DNA of 64,000 nucleotides, taken from positions 689,501 through 753,500 of the forward strand of contig NC_037313.1 of NCBI RefSeq assembly GCF_000143535.2. The letters are read 5' to 3'. The position numbers and the translations under genes are program-made. This DNA is from Botrytis cinerea B05.10 (lineage: Eukaryota > Ascomycota > Leotiomycetes > Helotiales > Sclerotiniaceae). The notes beneath the pieces are model-generated. The model ran no database searches and was not told the origin of the DNA. It saw only the letters and a list, made by a program, of their open reading frames with translations. Position 1 is the first letter of the stretch. Every line of letters starts with the position of its first letter. Shown piece by piece: positions 22,764 through 32,965 of the stretch.

Positions 22764-23360
22764 TCAGTCCTTTGCCGAGAGACATGAAACTCCTCCATTT
22801 GTGTCATACTTTCTCTTTCCCCTCTTCTTATTTTTCTTTTTTTTCCTATTTACTCTATCGTCTTCTTTCTTCTCAATAGTTGCAGTTTTAATTTCTCCGT
22901 CAAACGCAAACTTATGAGGTTTGGCCATTTGCTTTGACAACCCAAACACATCGCGTAGTTCCTCCTTCTCTAAACTGGCAGCAGCTCTGATCTGGTCCAA
23001 ATTGGGATGTATCTCCTTCAGTAATGCTTCCAGGTATTCTTCAATGTCTTCCTCCGACTTTTCTCCATTCATGACCTCTTTCTCGACTCTGAAAACGACT
23101 TTTCTTTCCTCAATCGTAGACATGGGGCTCTCCTCAACGGTCAATATTGTGAAAGTGTCAACTAGTTGCTGTGCCGTATCAAACATTATAGTCCAATCTT
23201 CACTTGAGTAACCAGCAGCTTTCATTCCTTCCAAATCTTTACACATATTTTTAATCAGTTTCTCCGTAGCTTTCTCGAATTCTAGTTGCAAATCAATTGC
23301 TGCCCGCAGAAGATTTGTGACGCGGCGCTCATCCTTGATCTGTTCTTCAATGCTCGACAT
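22764..23360 (-). CDS. Orphan helical protein with basic tail, 198 aa
   Basis: Not recognised. Single exon from ATG 23360 (MSSIEEQIKDERRVTNLLRA). The first ~150 residues are charged and helix-prone. The tail from ~170 is strongly basic (RKKKKNKKRGKRK), a probable nuclear or nucleolar signal. No secretion signal or enzyme motif. The frame is long and clean, so coding status is fairly likely. Confidence 0.55.
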   Translation of the reverse strand: MSSIEEQIKDERRVTNLLRAAIDLQLEFEKATEKLIKNMCKDLEGMKAAGYSSEDWTIMFDTAQQLVDTFTILTVEESPMSTIEERKVVFRVEKEVMNGEKSEEDIEEYLEALLKEIHPNLDQIRAAASLEKEELRDVFGLSKQMAKPHKFAFDGEIKTATIEKKEDDRVNRKKKKNKKRGKRKYDTNGGVSCLSAKD

Positions 23361-24181
23361 TGTGTGACTGGGAAGTAGTTAAATCAAGAGAACTGACAAG
23401 AAATTCCTAGAGAAAAGTGGTTGTCTTTGGGGGTTTGAAGCGCGGGCCACTTTTTACTTTGAGACCGAGAATTCTATGTTCGATCGGAGAATGGAAGAAT
23501 AGAACGAGCTGAGAATTATGCACCGTTTACACTTAAATCATAAGAGCCGGTAGCTTTACAATATTTTGAGGATTATGAAATTGTTTGCCAACAACTCTGC
23601 TTGTTGATGCTCGTGCCGATTTGGTCGAAGAGAAGACAAAAGTATAGAATCGATTGAGGATTGCCCGCCGCCTGTCTTCAAAGTCTCTGGGTGCCTAGGC
23701 TTCTGCTTCTGTTTGAGTACTTCGAGCTTCGGTGCTTGTGCTAAATCGAGAACGGTGACTAAAGTGGTATGCCAGTATAGAATTGTTTGATGATGATTCG
23801 CTGCGTAAATTCTAGCTATCATCAAGTCTTTGCATTCGAGAAATATCTTAGAATGAGGTGCTTGCTTCCAAAACGGCGTAAAACTGTGACTGGAAAAATA
23901 TGAACATGTAGAAATATCCCAGGATTGTTTGCTGTCGGTCTTTGAACTCCTTGAACGCCTGAGCTTGTGCTATTCTTCGAATTCCTTAGCCCCCGTCTTT
24001 GTGCCAGTATTCCAGCTGTAATTGAGAAGGGTCAAAAGTCGATTCCTGGCCACTTTTCTGGAAATCTTCCTCACTTGCTTAAGTTTGTAAGATTTCTTCG
24101 ATTGCTTTAGCTGTCAGATTTTATGCGAGCGTGAGAATCGGGATAGGAAAGAGCACCAGAATGTAGAAAATAGATTCCGAA
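23361..24181. other. Intergenic, no supported gene
   Basis: About 820 bp. A minus-strand frame at 23556-23825 has ATG but no features. Weakly similar stretches at ~23640-23760 and ~23930-24020 (TTGAGTACTTCGAGC versus CTTGAACGCCTGAGC contexts) hint at an old local duplication, but I cannot confirm it. Confidence 0.3.
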
Positions 24182-25065
24182 TCAACTGCCAGAAGAATTC
24201 TTTCTAATAGAAATCTGGAGAAATGAGATGATGGGAGTTGTGAAGAATGAGAATGAAGGTCGACTCCAAAATGAAGATTGGGATTTCAAAAGCACAAAAA
24301 TGGCAGGTGCGAACGACTCTGGGCGTACACCATAACTTACAATCAGCTTATAAACTCGGTACATGATTTCGTGAAAGCTCTTGATGTTCAAATATTCGTT
24401 GAATATCAAACAGAAGTAGGACGAGACGAATAATGGGTATGTGTTTTGAAATTGTGATTATCAAAGTGGAAAGAAGCTGTGCAAAATGTAGCAACGCATA
24501 CATTTGGTCGATGATCATGATAGCCCGCCGCCCCGAAATATACCGTTCGGTCAAGTTTTCTGTATGAAATACTGCTTCATCAGTGATATCTGGCTGTTAT
24601 CTCGAAGAAGCAAAGTTATTTTGAGCATTGCCAGAGCCGATAACTGGTTGCGGATTTATAGAATCCGAGTTCTTGTTTTGAAAGCTCAGCTGCTCTGTCG
24701 ACTCTTTTTCTTCGGAATTTATTTGTTTAATATGATGCTTGTTCATCAACCAATAGTTATAGGACCATACGAGTGCTTGAAAATCATTCAAAACGTCCAC
24801 TTTCCGCCATAGTTGCCATACAGTTGCGTTTGGATCAAACCCACCAGTTCCTACCATAGAGCTCAGCAGATCCTGATGTTTCTTGGCTAAGAAATCTTTG
24901 ATTTTTCAAGAGTATGTGTCTTCGTGTGATGACCCGTAGTCCAACCAAACTCCCTGTCTATTTCAAAAGCTACCATATAATCATCATTCTTTGGAACGCA
25001 TTCCTGAGACTTCTCGTAGGATATTCTCTTATCTTTCCCCCTCGCATAGATTCCACAACTTAGCG
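24182..25065 (-). pseudogene. Decayed unidentified gene
   Basis: Protein-like sequence runs on the minus strand but is interrupted. A first block (~25040-24905; KRISYEKSQECVPKNDDYMV...FGWTTGHH) stops and is followed in another frame by KDFLAKKHQDLLSSMVGTGG through VWQLWRKVDVLNDFQALVW to NFASSR (24600). After a single TAA the same frame continues QPDITDEAVFHTENLTERY. Another frame carries on near 24400 (IKSFHEIMYRVYKLIVSYGV). The stops are TAA before Gln and a TGA, both explainable by C-to-T change. I cannot name the family. Unrecognised introns could explain part of this. Confidence 0.4.
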
Positions 25066-25963
25066 CATTTTAAGTCAAATTTAGACCTCATTTTACCCAA
25101 GAGAGCAAGCAGTCACGCACTCGAAGCCGTACACATATTATTCTATTCCGAGCATGCTGAAATGATTAAGCGGTCGTCGTAATAGTTGATTGCAAGTGTG
25201 CAGATTTCCGTACAAGAGCAGGCCTATAATGTCAAAGGAGTGATGTGAATCAATTAGAAAAGTTGAGCACTTGAGAACGACTTTTGACACTTTATCAAGC
25301 AACCCTTTTCTAAGTATAACATCAGTTTATGTATACTGTAGTATCGTCGTGTGAACTAACAGGAGACTGTCAAAGTATAAGCAGTTTGAACTAATGGATC
25401 TAAGCGATTCAGTCATCAGTGATCGAACTTGATATCTTCAAGCTAGTTTAATAAGAATACACAACCTAATTCAAGCCTTAAATATTGTACCAGGTATAGT
25501 CTATCGAACGGCTTTATCTAAGTTACCGGCATAATCCTGAAATTGACTTATCATGTTGCATCAACTGAAAATTTGAGCTTTTGAGTGGTATTAAGATGGA
25601 AATATGATTTGGGGTTCTGAACTTTGGACTTTGGAAAGTGAGTCCGTGATAGATTCAATCAATATACACTGAAATCAAAGTAGTGGATGTTGTACATTCT
25701 AGAAAGTACTGAAAAGACCATATAAATGTTACACTATGGGGTTGCACAATGGGATTGCATTTTTATAGTGGAAATTTGTTTCTATTACACTAGGTATTGA
25801 AGAATAAATACCCAAAATCAGGCAGTGTTTGCTGTGTTGCGGATCAACCCTTCATTCCAACTGTAGCATCTGGTACCCGCGATAGTACCTCCTGGATGAT
25901 ATTGTAAAACCTACTTGTTTCTAATCCGTAAATGGCTGAGTTTTTCGCGATGAGCTAACCATA
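25066..25963. other. Intergenic, no supported gene
   Basis: About 900 bp of AT-leaning sequence with only very short frames. Confidence 0.35.
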
Positions 25964-26227
25964 TCATTGTTTTGTCCTAGTTGACTTTGCTTCTCCCCAT
26001 CCATTATCTTTTTCTTTCTGTAATGATGCAATTTCGGCCTGAAGGTTCGGCGCGTCATCTTTCAATTCAGCAATTTCTTCTTTCAAAATTGAAGTAGTGG
26101 TCTCCAAAAGCTTGCCCTTTCTCTCAAGCAACGCTGCCTTTCTCTGCAACCTTTTTATTTCGTCCTCAACGCCTTCAGACGTCTTAGCCGATGCCCGAGA
26201 AGTGCTGGTTGTCTTATTTACCTTCAT
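25964..26227 (-). CDS. Mini coiled-coil protein, 87 aa
   Basis: Not recognised. Single exon from ATG 26227: MKVNKTTSTSRASAKTSEGV, then a long heptad coil (residues ~20-75, IKRLQRKAALLERKGKLLET, LQAEIASLQKEKD). No targeting signal. It is the most regular of the three mini coiled-coil ORFs of the island and could act as a dimerising partner; that is speculation. Confidence 0.5.
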   Translation of the reverse strand: MKVNKTTSTSRASAKTSEGVEDEIKRLQRKAALLERKGKLLETTTSILKEEIAELKDDAPNLQAEIASLQKEKDNGWGEAKSTRTKQ

Positions 26228-26983
26228 TTAGAAGTCGCCCTGGATCAAAAATTAGACAAGTCAAAAGCATGCTTAAAAGCAGATCTTCGCAAGAACACTC
26301 ACAGGAGAAGATTAAGTTAAGTGTGTATTGAGCTCGAATCTTTGGCGAGGTGAAGATATGTCAATGATGTCTGGGTCTATTCGATATGCTTAGCGATGGC
26401 CTCTATTTAAGTAAGGGTTTATCAGATTTGGCATTACCTGGCAGTGTTTGGTTGGACTATGTTGACTTTAGTTGGAAAGTTATCTTAATTTGTGCAAGTT
26501 GTGACGTTCGGTACTTGGATTCTTTGTATCTTGTTGTAGAACAGTAAAATTTAAGGAGGAAGCAAAGAGTTTTGTGGGAGAAGTAAAGAAAAGTACGTAA
26601 GATTCAGGTTGCTTGCAGTCATCGTGTGAATTCTCTCAATAGCCATTTGTGACTCTAAATTTGCTCACCGTGACTGCATTTCCTGAAAAGATAGAGTTCC
26701 AGCCGCGGTTTCTGCCGAGCGAAATCATAATGGTACAATAATTCGCATTCATTGGGGAAAAAAACTTTACACAGTCCCAAGATCAATTAATATTTCTCCC
26801 ACTAAATGTGTCACAGCTCACGAGTATTTTGCTTGCTGTATCCATATTTTCAGTCAACAAAGTTCACTATTAAATTCTAGCATTCATACGAAGAGGATAT
26901 CGCGTAGGAACTTGCAGTCTAAGCCCTATATTAATTGCTAATCTAATTGCCAATCCCAGTGTCTTCATTTGCGTTTTAAACTG
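26228..26983. other. Intergenic, no supported gene
   Basis: 755 bp between two minus-strand orphan genes. It presumably contains the promoter of the left one. No repeat, RNA gene or convincing frame is seen. Confidence 0.35.
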
Positions 26984-27553
26984 TCATACCAATACTAATC
27001 CTGAAGTTGATCCTATTCCAGTCCTCAAGCGAGCGGTGTCAACCCACCACAAGAGATTATCAAAGCGAATAATTTTCCAAGCAATGTTTGCTTGAGAAAC
27101 GTCTTTGACTCTCTTATTCAACAAGGCGGGTATAATGGACTCCCCTCTCAAGAAATGTGAAATTACCTCATCAATTTTTGCTTCGGGAGTGTGAACGATG
27201 TCATACACATCATTCACAAATAGACGAGGTATGTGTTGGATGTTCAAAATATCCTTGTGAATATTTTCGATGTCTTTTCTAGTTAACCCTTTTGGTGCGA
27301 AGTTATGAGTAGCTTCGTTGACATATGTAGTTGCAATGCGAAATGAGTATAAATCCCGAAGAGCGATGATGGCTTCAGTGCGGAGATCTTGGCCCCGAAC
27401 CTTCTCTTCGAGTAAGTTTATTCGTTTATCGAGCTCGAATTTGAGATCAGATCGCCTCTGATTGTAGCCATTTCTGGAATCCATGTTTCTTCGGCCCCTA
27501 GGTTAGTGGTGTGATTTGTGAAATAATTACCGGCTGATCCTACAGCTGTTCAT
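26984..27553 (-). CDS. Orphan helical protein, 178 aa, two exons
   Basis: Not recognised. An early intron is well supported: donor GTAATT at 27530, branch CACTAAC, acceptor CTAG ending 27498. It joins exon 1 (27553-27531, MNSCRIS) to exon 2 (27497-26984) in frame as CRISRGRRNMDSRNGYNQRR. The alternative is unspliced translation from MDSRNG at 27484. The body is charged and helical (KFELDKRINLLEEKVRGQDL), followed by a mixed domain ending WWVDTARLRTGIGSTSGLVLV. No signal peptide. The clean splice signals argue for a real gene. Confidence 0.55.
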
Positions 27554-28322
27554 TATGGCTTGATACAATATCGGATTGATGGTGGCCACTGATTGTGAGG
27601 AACTGCTAGATAGGTTTGTCGTGATGGAAAGCTTGGGTCGAACAACTTGGGTTGGTGTTTTGAAAGTGTGAAGTGCAGAAGTTCTTTGAAAATTTTGGAT
27701 TATGTTGCGACGTGAATAATCAAAATGGAAAGAAAGAAGATGCAAATCTTGATGAGTTTGTAATTATTGAATGTTTAAAAGTTTACGTGAATGAGAAATT
27801 GTATGATACAAAGTGAACAGTCAGGGGCAGTGAAAAAAGAGCATTCTACTAGTCATAAGACCTCGCTGATTCATACTGTCCCCTACCTCATTTGTATTGT
27901 CATTCTAACATGTCCAAGCTGAAGCCACCATTCATAACTCTTCAGAGTGCGAAAAAAATCATTTCCCCATATCTAATGGCCAACACGATGAAACCTCTCC
28001 CCATACATCCTCAAACATCCATGCTGTGAGAATATAGAATCTATAAATGCTGGTATATTCTTGTGCTTATGCGTGAAATTGGATATAGATGTTCAAAGTG
28101 AGTAAAATCTTGTGGGCAGAGGTAAATGGCTTCTCATGCATTGTCGGCTACTGCAACCGACTTCAGTGACCAAGAGTAATAGCATCGTTCTCGCCAGTTA
28201 ATTACCCATAAATTTCTAGGTTTCTCTGAGCCTTTTCTCATATAGTGATACCGTACTAATAGTATTTCTTCATGTGTCATAAATCTCAGGGCAATCTAAT
28301 CCGCAAAGTAAATAAATTTGAG
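27554..28322. other. Intergenic, no supported gene
   Basis: Upstream region of the minus-strand orphan gene. A frame open from 27745 has no ATG. Nothing else is supported before the tandem repeat. Confidence 0.35.
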
Positions 28323-28770
28323 TTGAAAGTAATAACGAGTCATATATGTCCATAATATATGTGTCATTATATTTGAATCAACCAAATTCTATTCATTGAA
28401 AGTAATAACGAGTCATATATATTTATAATATATGTATCATTATATTTGAATCAATCAAATTCCATTTATTGAAAGTAATAATGAGTTATATACATCTATA
28501 ATATATATATTATTATATTTGAGTCAATTAAATTCCATTTATTGAAAGTAATAACGAGTCATATATGTCTATAATATACATATCATCATATTTGAATCAA
28601 TCAAATTCCATTTATTGAAAGTAATAACCAGTCATATACATCCATAACATATGTATCATTATATTTGAGTCAACCAAATTCCATTCATTGAAAGTAATAA
28701 CGAATCATATACGTCCATAACATATGTGTCATTATGTTTGAGTCAACCAAATTCCATTCATTGAAAGTAT
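28323..28770. repeat. 73-bp tandem repeat, six copies
   Basis: Units start TTGAAAGTAATAAC at 28323, 28396, 28469, 28542, 28615 and 28688, with a ~9-bp partial at 28761. The spacing is exactly 73 bp throughout, with no indels. Copies differ almost only by C/T and G/A transitions; one exception is a G-to-C in unit 5. The units contain AT-rich palindromic words (ATATATG...CATAATATATG). This is a noncoding minisatellite, with mutation consistent with RIP acting on repeats. Confidence 0.92.
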
Positions 28771-29150
28771 CCACTAGCTCGAAAACACATTCAGGAAGGT
28801 GCATATATAGTTTGAACTTTTCTTCATTTAACTAATTTTGCAAAATATTAAGCAACAGATCAAAAACTTCACTTACAACATAACAATACATATGTATTAG
28901 AATATCTCTTCTACGCAGAAGGCCCCCCAAAGATCAAAGAACTAAAGAAACAATATCAAACTACACGAGGTGCTTCAAATCCTGTTCTATCCTTTCATAT
29001 TTGGCTGTATCAATAGACATTAGCCTCGTGGAGAACTATTCTAACAACCATCGAGGTCGCATTCAACACACAGCTCTTACTGCTCACTTCTCTACAATTC
29101 TACATCTCGTTGTCAAACAAATCCTGCACTGCATCCACTTTAAATTTACG
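28771..29150. promoter_or_regulatory. Upstream region of plus-strand orphan gene
   Basis: 380 bp between the tandem repeat and the ATG. An in-frame extension reaches 29001 but has no ATG in good context. No other element is identified. Confidence 0.3.
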
Positions 29151-29701
29151 ATGAATAATCGAAACATGATTAAAGCTGAGCCCGGTCAACGTCAGCAAAT
29201 GAGGCCCGAAGATAGAAATGAGTTACTCAGATGGTGCCGCCACTTGTTGGGAAATATCGACATTTTTGTTCATAGATACAACGAAAGCATGACAGCGTAT
29301 ATCACTACTGGTGAAAAGATATACATTAATTACATTAATGAAGAAAGGGACCTAGTTACTTCGGCTATTGACGAGATAAAGCTTAAACAACAAGAGCATC
29401 CAGAGGAATTGGATGGGTTGGTGCTTCAAGCCGTGGCTTTGTTTGAGGAGTCGATAGGTGTAGGCCTAAGTCTCGAGGAACGAATGGAGAAATACAAACT
29501 TGAGAGCAATAGCTTAAAGGTACGCAAGACCATTTCCATCGTCAAAACCTTCAGGTCATGCTGACTGCATTCATATAGACAAAAATAAGGAACCTTTTGG
29601 GGCAAAGGTCTGAAAATGCGCCAAGATACACAACAGAAGAGATTGAGAGTTCCGAAAGGAAGGGAGTGCATCTAGGTCAGCCTAGAATGGGACGGGATTA
29701 G
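29151..29701 (+). CDS. Orphan helical protein, 163 aa, two exons
   Basis: Not recognised. Exon 1 is 29151-29519 (MNNRNMIKAEPGQRQQMRPE...) and exon 2 29579-29701 (TKIRNLLGQRSENAPRYTTE...GRD). They join in phase 0 after NSLK, with donor GGTACGC, branch CTGAC and acceptor CATATAG. Mostly alpha-helical and charged, without signal peptide or membrane segments. It is the only plus-strand orphan of the island. Intron signals and phase agreement support a real gene. Confidence 0.55.
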
Positions 29702-30615
29702 AACAGAAGCTAAGGAAATTCTAAATTGGCGACTGAAGCAAACTTTCAATGAAAGGATCAAGGCGTGGATATCGGGACTGAATCTTTTGGCATGCTACCA
29801 AAGGCACTTTAAACAGATGTTGATATCACGAAGATAGTTGGAGATGTACTTTTAGTGTTTGCTTTTTCAAACTTGACATCTGAGCCAATAATACTAAATG
29901 TCAATATTAACGCGTTGAAATAATGTTATTTGACTGGAGTGTCAACATTTTTCGATGATTCACAGCACTAGCTTACTGCGTGCAGAACGTGTACATCAGG
30001 TTTCAAGATATCCCATTATTCGATCCTCTCATAATCCACTCATGAATGCAATATTCTTGCCAAACACTTAACAACACAAACATAACCATGCCCGTATTCT
30101 ACAAACTCCGAGCCCGTGACCTTTATTACTGGCTTTATAACAGTTATCTGTTATGTCTAAGTAACACCAAGATACAAAGTTTGAGAAGCTCGATGGCCAT
30201 GGAAGAACATGATCCCGACGGATACTGGCAAAGAGAATCATCCTGTATCGACGCTCACTCAAGTAAGTACCATAGCTCTTTCACTTGAATATTGGCGCGT
30301 GCCGTAGCCGAAGAACTTTCCATCTGCTATCGGGTCTTCCCCATACTTTTCAGACGTTGTGATATGCATGAGACCCAAACACATAGTTGGACGATGATTG
30401 GCGGACATCACTGTACCGAATCACCGAAGGCAGGACGAGGTGGGGAATGGTGGTACACGTGATGTTGTTCAGAGATTCGATATATATTCAACAACTGGAG
30501 AATCATTTGAGTTTTAGAATTGCATAATTCTTTCTTGAGTCGGGATAAGATCTAGGGTTTCTTTCAAAGAAATAAGCCTCCTTAAAGCGTGATATTTGTT
30601 ACTCATATTCTTATC
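29702..30615. other. Intergenic upstream of the cyclase gene
   Basis: About 900 bp. Contains the cyclase promoter. Short frames on both strands at 30046-30290 overlap each other and have no support. Confidence 0.35.
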
Positions 30616-32235
30616 ATGGCCGAGAAGAATTCTACTACCCCGCGTTACGACATCTCAATCTACAATACCTCTTTCTCAGAATTACCAGACCCCAAACGAG
30701 TATGGATAGGGGAGCCCGGATCTGCTCTTGAAGGAATAGGTAAGGACCCCTTCACTTTTCTGAACCATGAATCACCTGACAGCCCCCATAGGACGCCTAT
30801 CCCTTCTCACACCAGAAATAGTCTCTTCGGCGGCAACTTCAGAGATCAAGACGGGTAGAAGAGTAGGTCTCGGATGGGACATGACAAAGCTGGAGTATTC
30901 TCAATTTGGACGACAAAAATGTGGTCATAAAATTATCCCGTTGAATGGACCAGGTGGAAGTGGACATGGAGCTTGTTTTGATGATGTTTATCATATGAAT
31001 CCTCGTAGGTCATGGCGGCTCTTTTTGTCGGTTTAGGTGTCTTCATGGTGTCTTTAAAACGTCATAAACCGAAAATGTCTTGCTCAGGGCTTCTCGATTA
31101 AATGATGGGCAGGTACCCATCTAAAAGAGGCGGGCAACACCACGACTTGTGACCTAGTACATTCACTTCGAGTTCTGCCAGTTGATATTATGACGGGGAA
31201 AAAATTGCACTTCCAAATGAAACTCACAGCCTTGACTCTTAAATGAAAAATATTGTACATATTTTGAGTTATCACACAACCTTTGACTGACCTATACCAC
31301 AAGAGCAAAGCAGTCAATGGGATGGCTTTCGTCACTACTCTCAGCCACGAAATACATCCGACCCCTCTACATCACAAGAGCGAGTTTTCTATGGCGGTAT
31401 TACGAAGGATGAGATTATGGATGCATCCAATCACCGCATCGGACTCCAACATTGGGCATCTGAAGGAATTGCCGGTGAGTCTTCGTCTGTCCACTTTCCT
31501 TCTTCCATTCCACATCTTCATAGTACTCATAATTACCTCCTAGGACGTGGCATTCTGATCGACTACGCTCACTGGTGCACCCAACAATCTCCACCCATCA
31601 AGTACACCAACTTTTCCCTTCACAATATCCCCTTCAAAACGCTTGTCGCGATCCTCGCCGATCAAAATATAGCCCCTCAGCGTGGTGATATTCTTTTCAT
31701 CCGCATGGGTCTAATTCCAGAATGGGATAGCTTCACCGATTCTCAAAAACAAGAATATGCATCCCAAAGTACCCCCGAACATGCTGGCGTCGAACCTAGC
31801 TTAGAGTTGTTAGAATGGATATGGGATAGTGGGATATCAGCTGTGGCAGGCGATGCTATAAGTTGGGAGGTGTATCCTACGCAGGGGGAACTAAGCTGTC
31901 ATGAATACCTACTCGGAGGATGGGGAATGCCGATTGGTAAGTGTTTTACCTGGATTCTTAAGTTCTCTTTGATTTTTAATTCGTTTCCAAATTTCCTTCC
32001 TTTTCATGTGTCTGGCTTCGTACATCACATCTAATAACTGGCGTAAAACTCGAAACTCTATCAGCTTGACAATTATATTAGCTAACTTATTACCCATGTA
32101 GGCGAAATATTCGATCTTGAGGCATTGTCTCGTACCTGCCGCGAACTAAATCGATATTCGTTCTTCCTAACATCTATGCCATTGAATATGCCAGGAGGAG
32201 TCTCTTCGCCTCCAAATGCAATGGCTATATTTTAA
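30616..32235 (+). CDS. Cyclase-family (kynurenine formamidase-like) protein
   Basis: This belongs to the metal-dependent putative cyclase family (Pfam Cyclase), which includes bacterial kynurenine formamidases. The substrate of the fungal branch is unknown to me. Five exons were inferred: 30616-30739, 30792-31004, 31304-31474, 31544-31936 and 32102-32235, 344 aa, all junctions phase 1. Key segments: GSGHGACFDDVYHMNP|QQSSQWDGFRHYSQP (the WDG.RH version of the family metal-binding motif rather than HxGTHxD), FYGGITKDEI, QRGDILFIRMGLIPEWD, SAVAGDAISWEVYP, HEYLLGGWGMPIG, and C-terminal NMPGGVSSPPNAMAIF. Length and ends match complete fungal members. Intron 2 is long (299 nt). No signal peptide; probably cytosolic. 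Confidence 0.85.
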
Positions 32236-32459
32236 ATGTTTATTGGGAAATTGGAAAGGGTAGAAAAGACATATGCGACGAGGACAGAAGGCTAAAGTGG
32301 TTTACAGATCTAAGGACTGCAAATGTAGCGTATTGAGTTGTATACTGGTTGATGTTTTTGGAATTGTTACACTGTGGAAAATTTGAGTATGAAAGCTTTT
32401 CAGCCAATGTTAATTGAACCTTGTATTTCGTTTGGCACCTAGATGTGTGAGACATATTA

Positions 32460-32960
32460 TCAGTAAACCGACCTAACGTAACTCGGGTCAAGCCTACCGC
32501 TTCCTGGTCACCCTCTAGCCACTTCTGCACCAACCGTCTCCCGAAGAGAATGACCCGATCGGAAGATCATAGGGAATTGCAGACAGAAACGGACCTGGCC
32601 CAAGCTACTGGTCAACTTCAGGATACCCAATGTAACCCCTTTTCCCCGATTCCTCGAAGGAAACCGGGAGATTGGAAATTAGCAAAGTTCAGCCTGACGA
32701 ATGATGAAATCGACCTAACGCAACTCTGGCCCAAGCCAGCACCCCTCCCCTCATGTTCCTGTTCTTTATCATTCCTCGCCCCCCGAAGGGAACGAAGTCA
32801 AAAGACAGCAACAAAAGGTACAGGGATACTGGCTTGGGCCAGAGTTACGGGCTAAGACCGCCAGCCTTGCACCCCCCACTCCTGTTCTTTATCATCCCTC
32901 GCTCCCCGAAGGGAGCGAAGTCAAAAGACAGCAGCGGCAGGGTGAAGTACTGGCGGCCTC
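32460..32960. repeat. Cluster of short inverted and direct repeats with CCCCGAAGGG cores
   Basis: A perfect 18-bp inverted repeat (32722-32739 with 32829-32846, CTGGCTTGGGCCAGAGTT on one arm) is centred on CCCCGAAGGG (32781-32790). A 52-bp block at 32758-32809 is repeated directly at 32881-32932. The second copy holds the hairpin GCTCCC-CGAA-GGGAGC. Further degenerate cores lie near 32537 and 32652. Variants of AACTCGGGTCAAGCC occur at ~32479 and ~32724. No coding potential. Confidence 0.75.
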
Positions 32961-32965
32961 GGCCT

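Noticed and set aside
27531..27745. N-terminal extension of the orphan gene with a presequence-like composition
   Set aside because: The open frame starts at TTG with a stop just upstream and no ATG before the MNSC codon, so it is unlikely to be translated.
28323..28770. CRISPR-like array
   Set aside because: Units are contiguous 73-bp tandem repeats without unique spacers, and the genome is eukaryotic.
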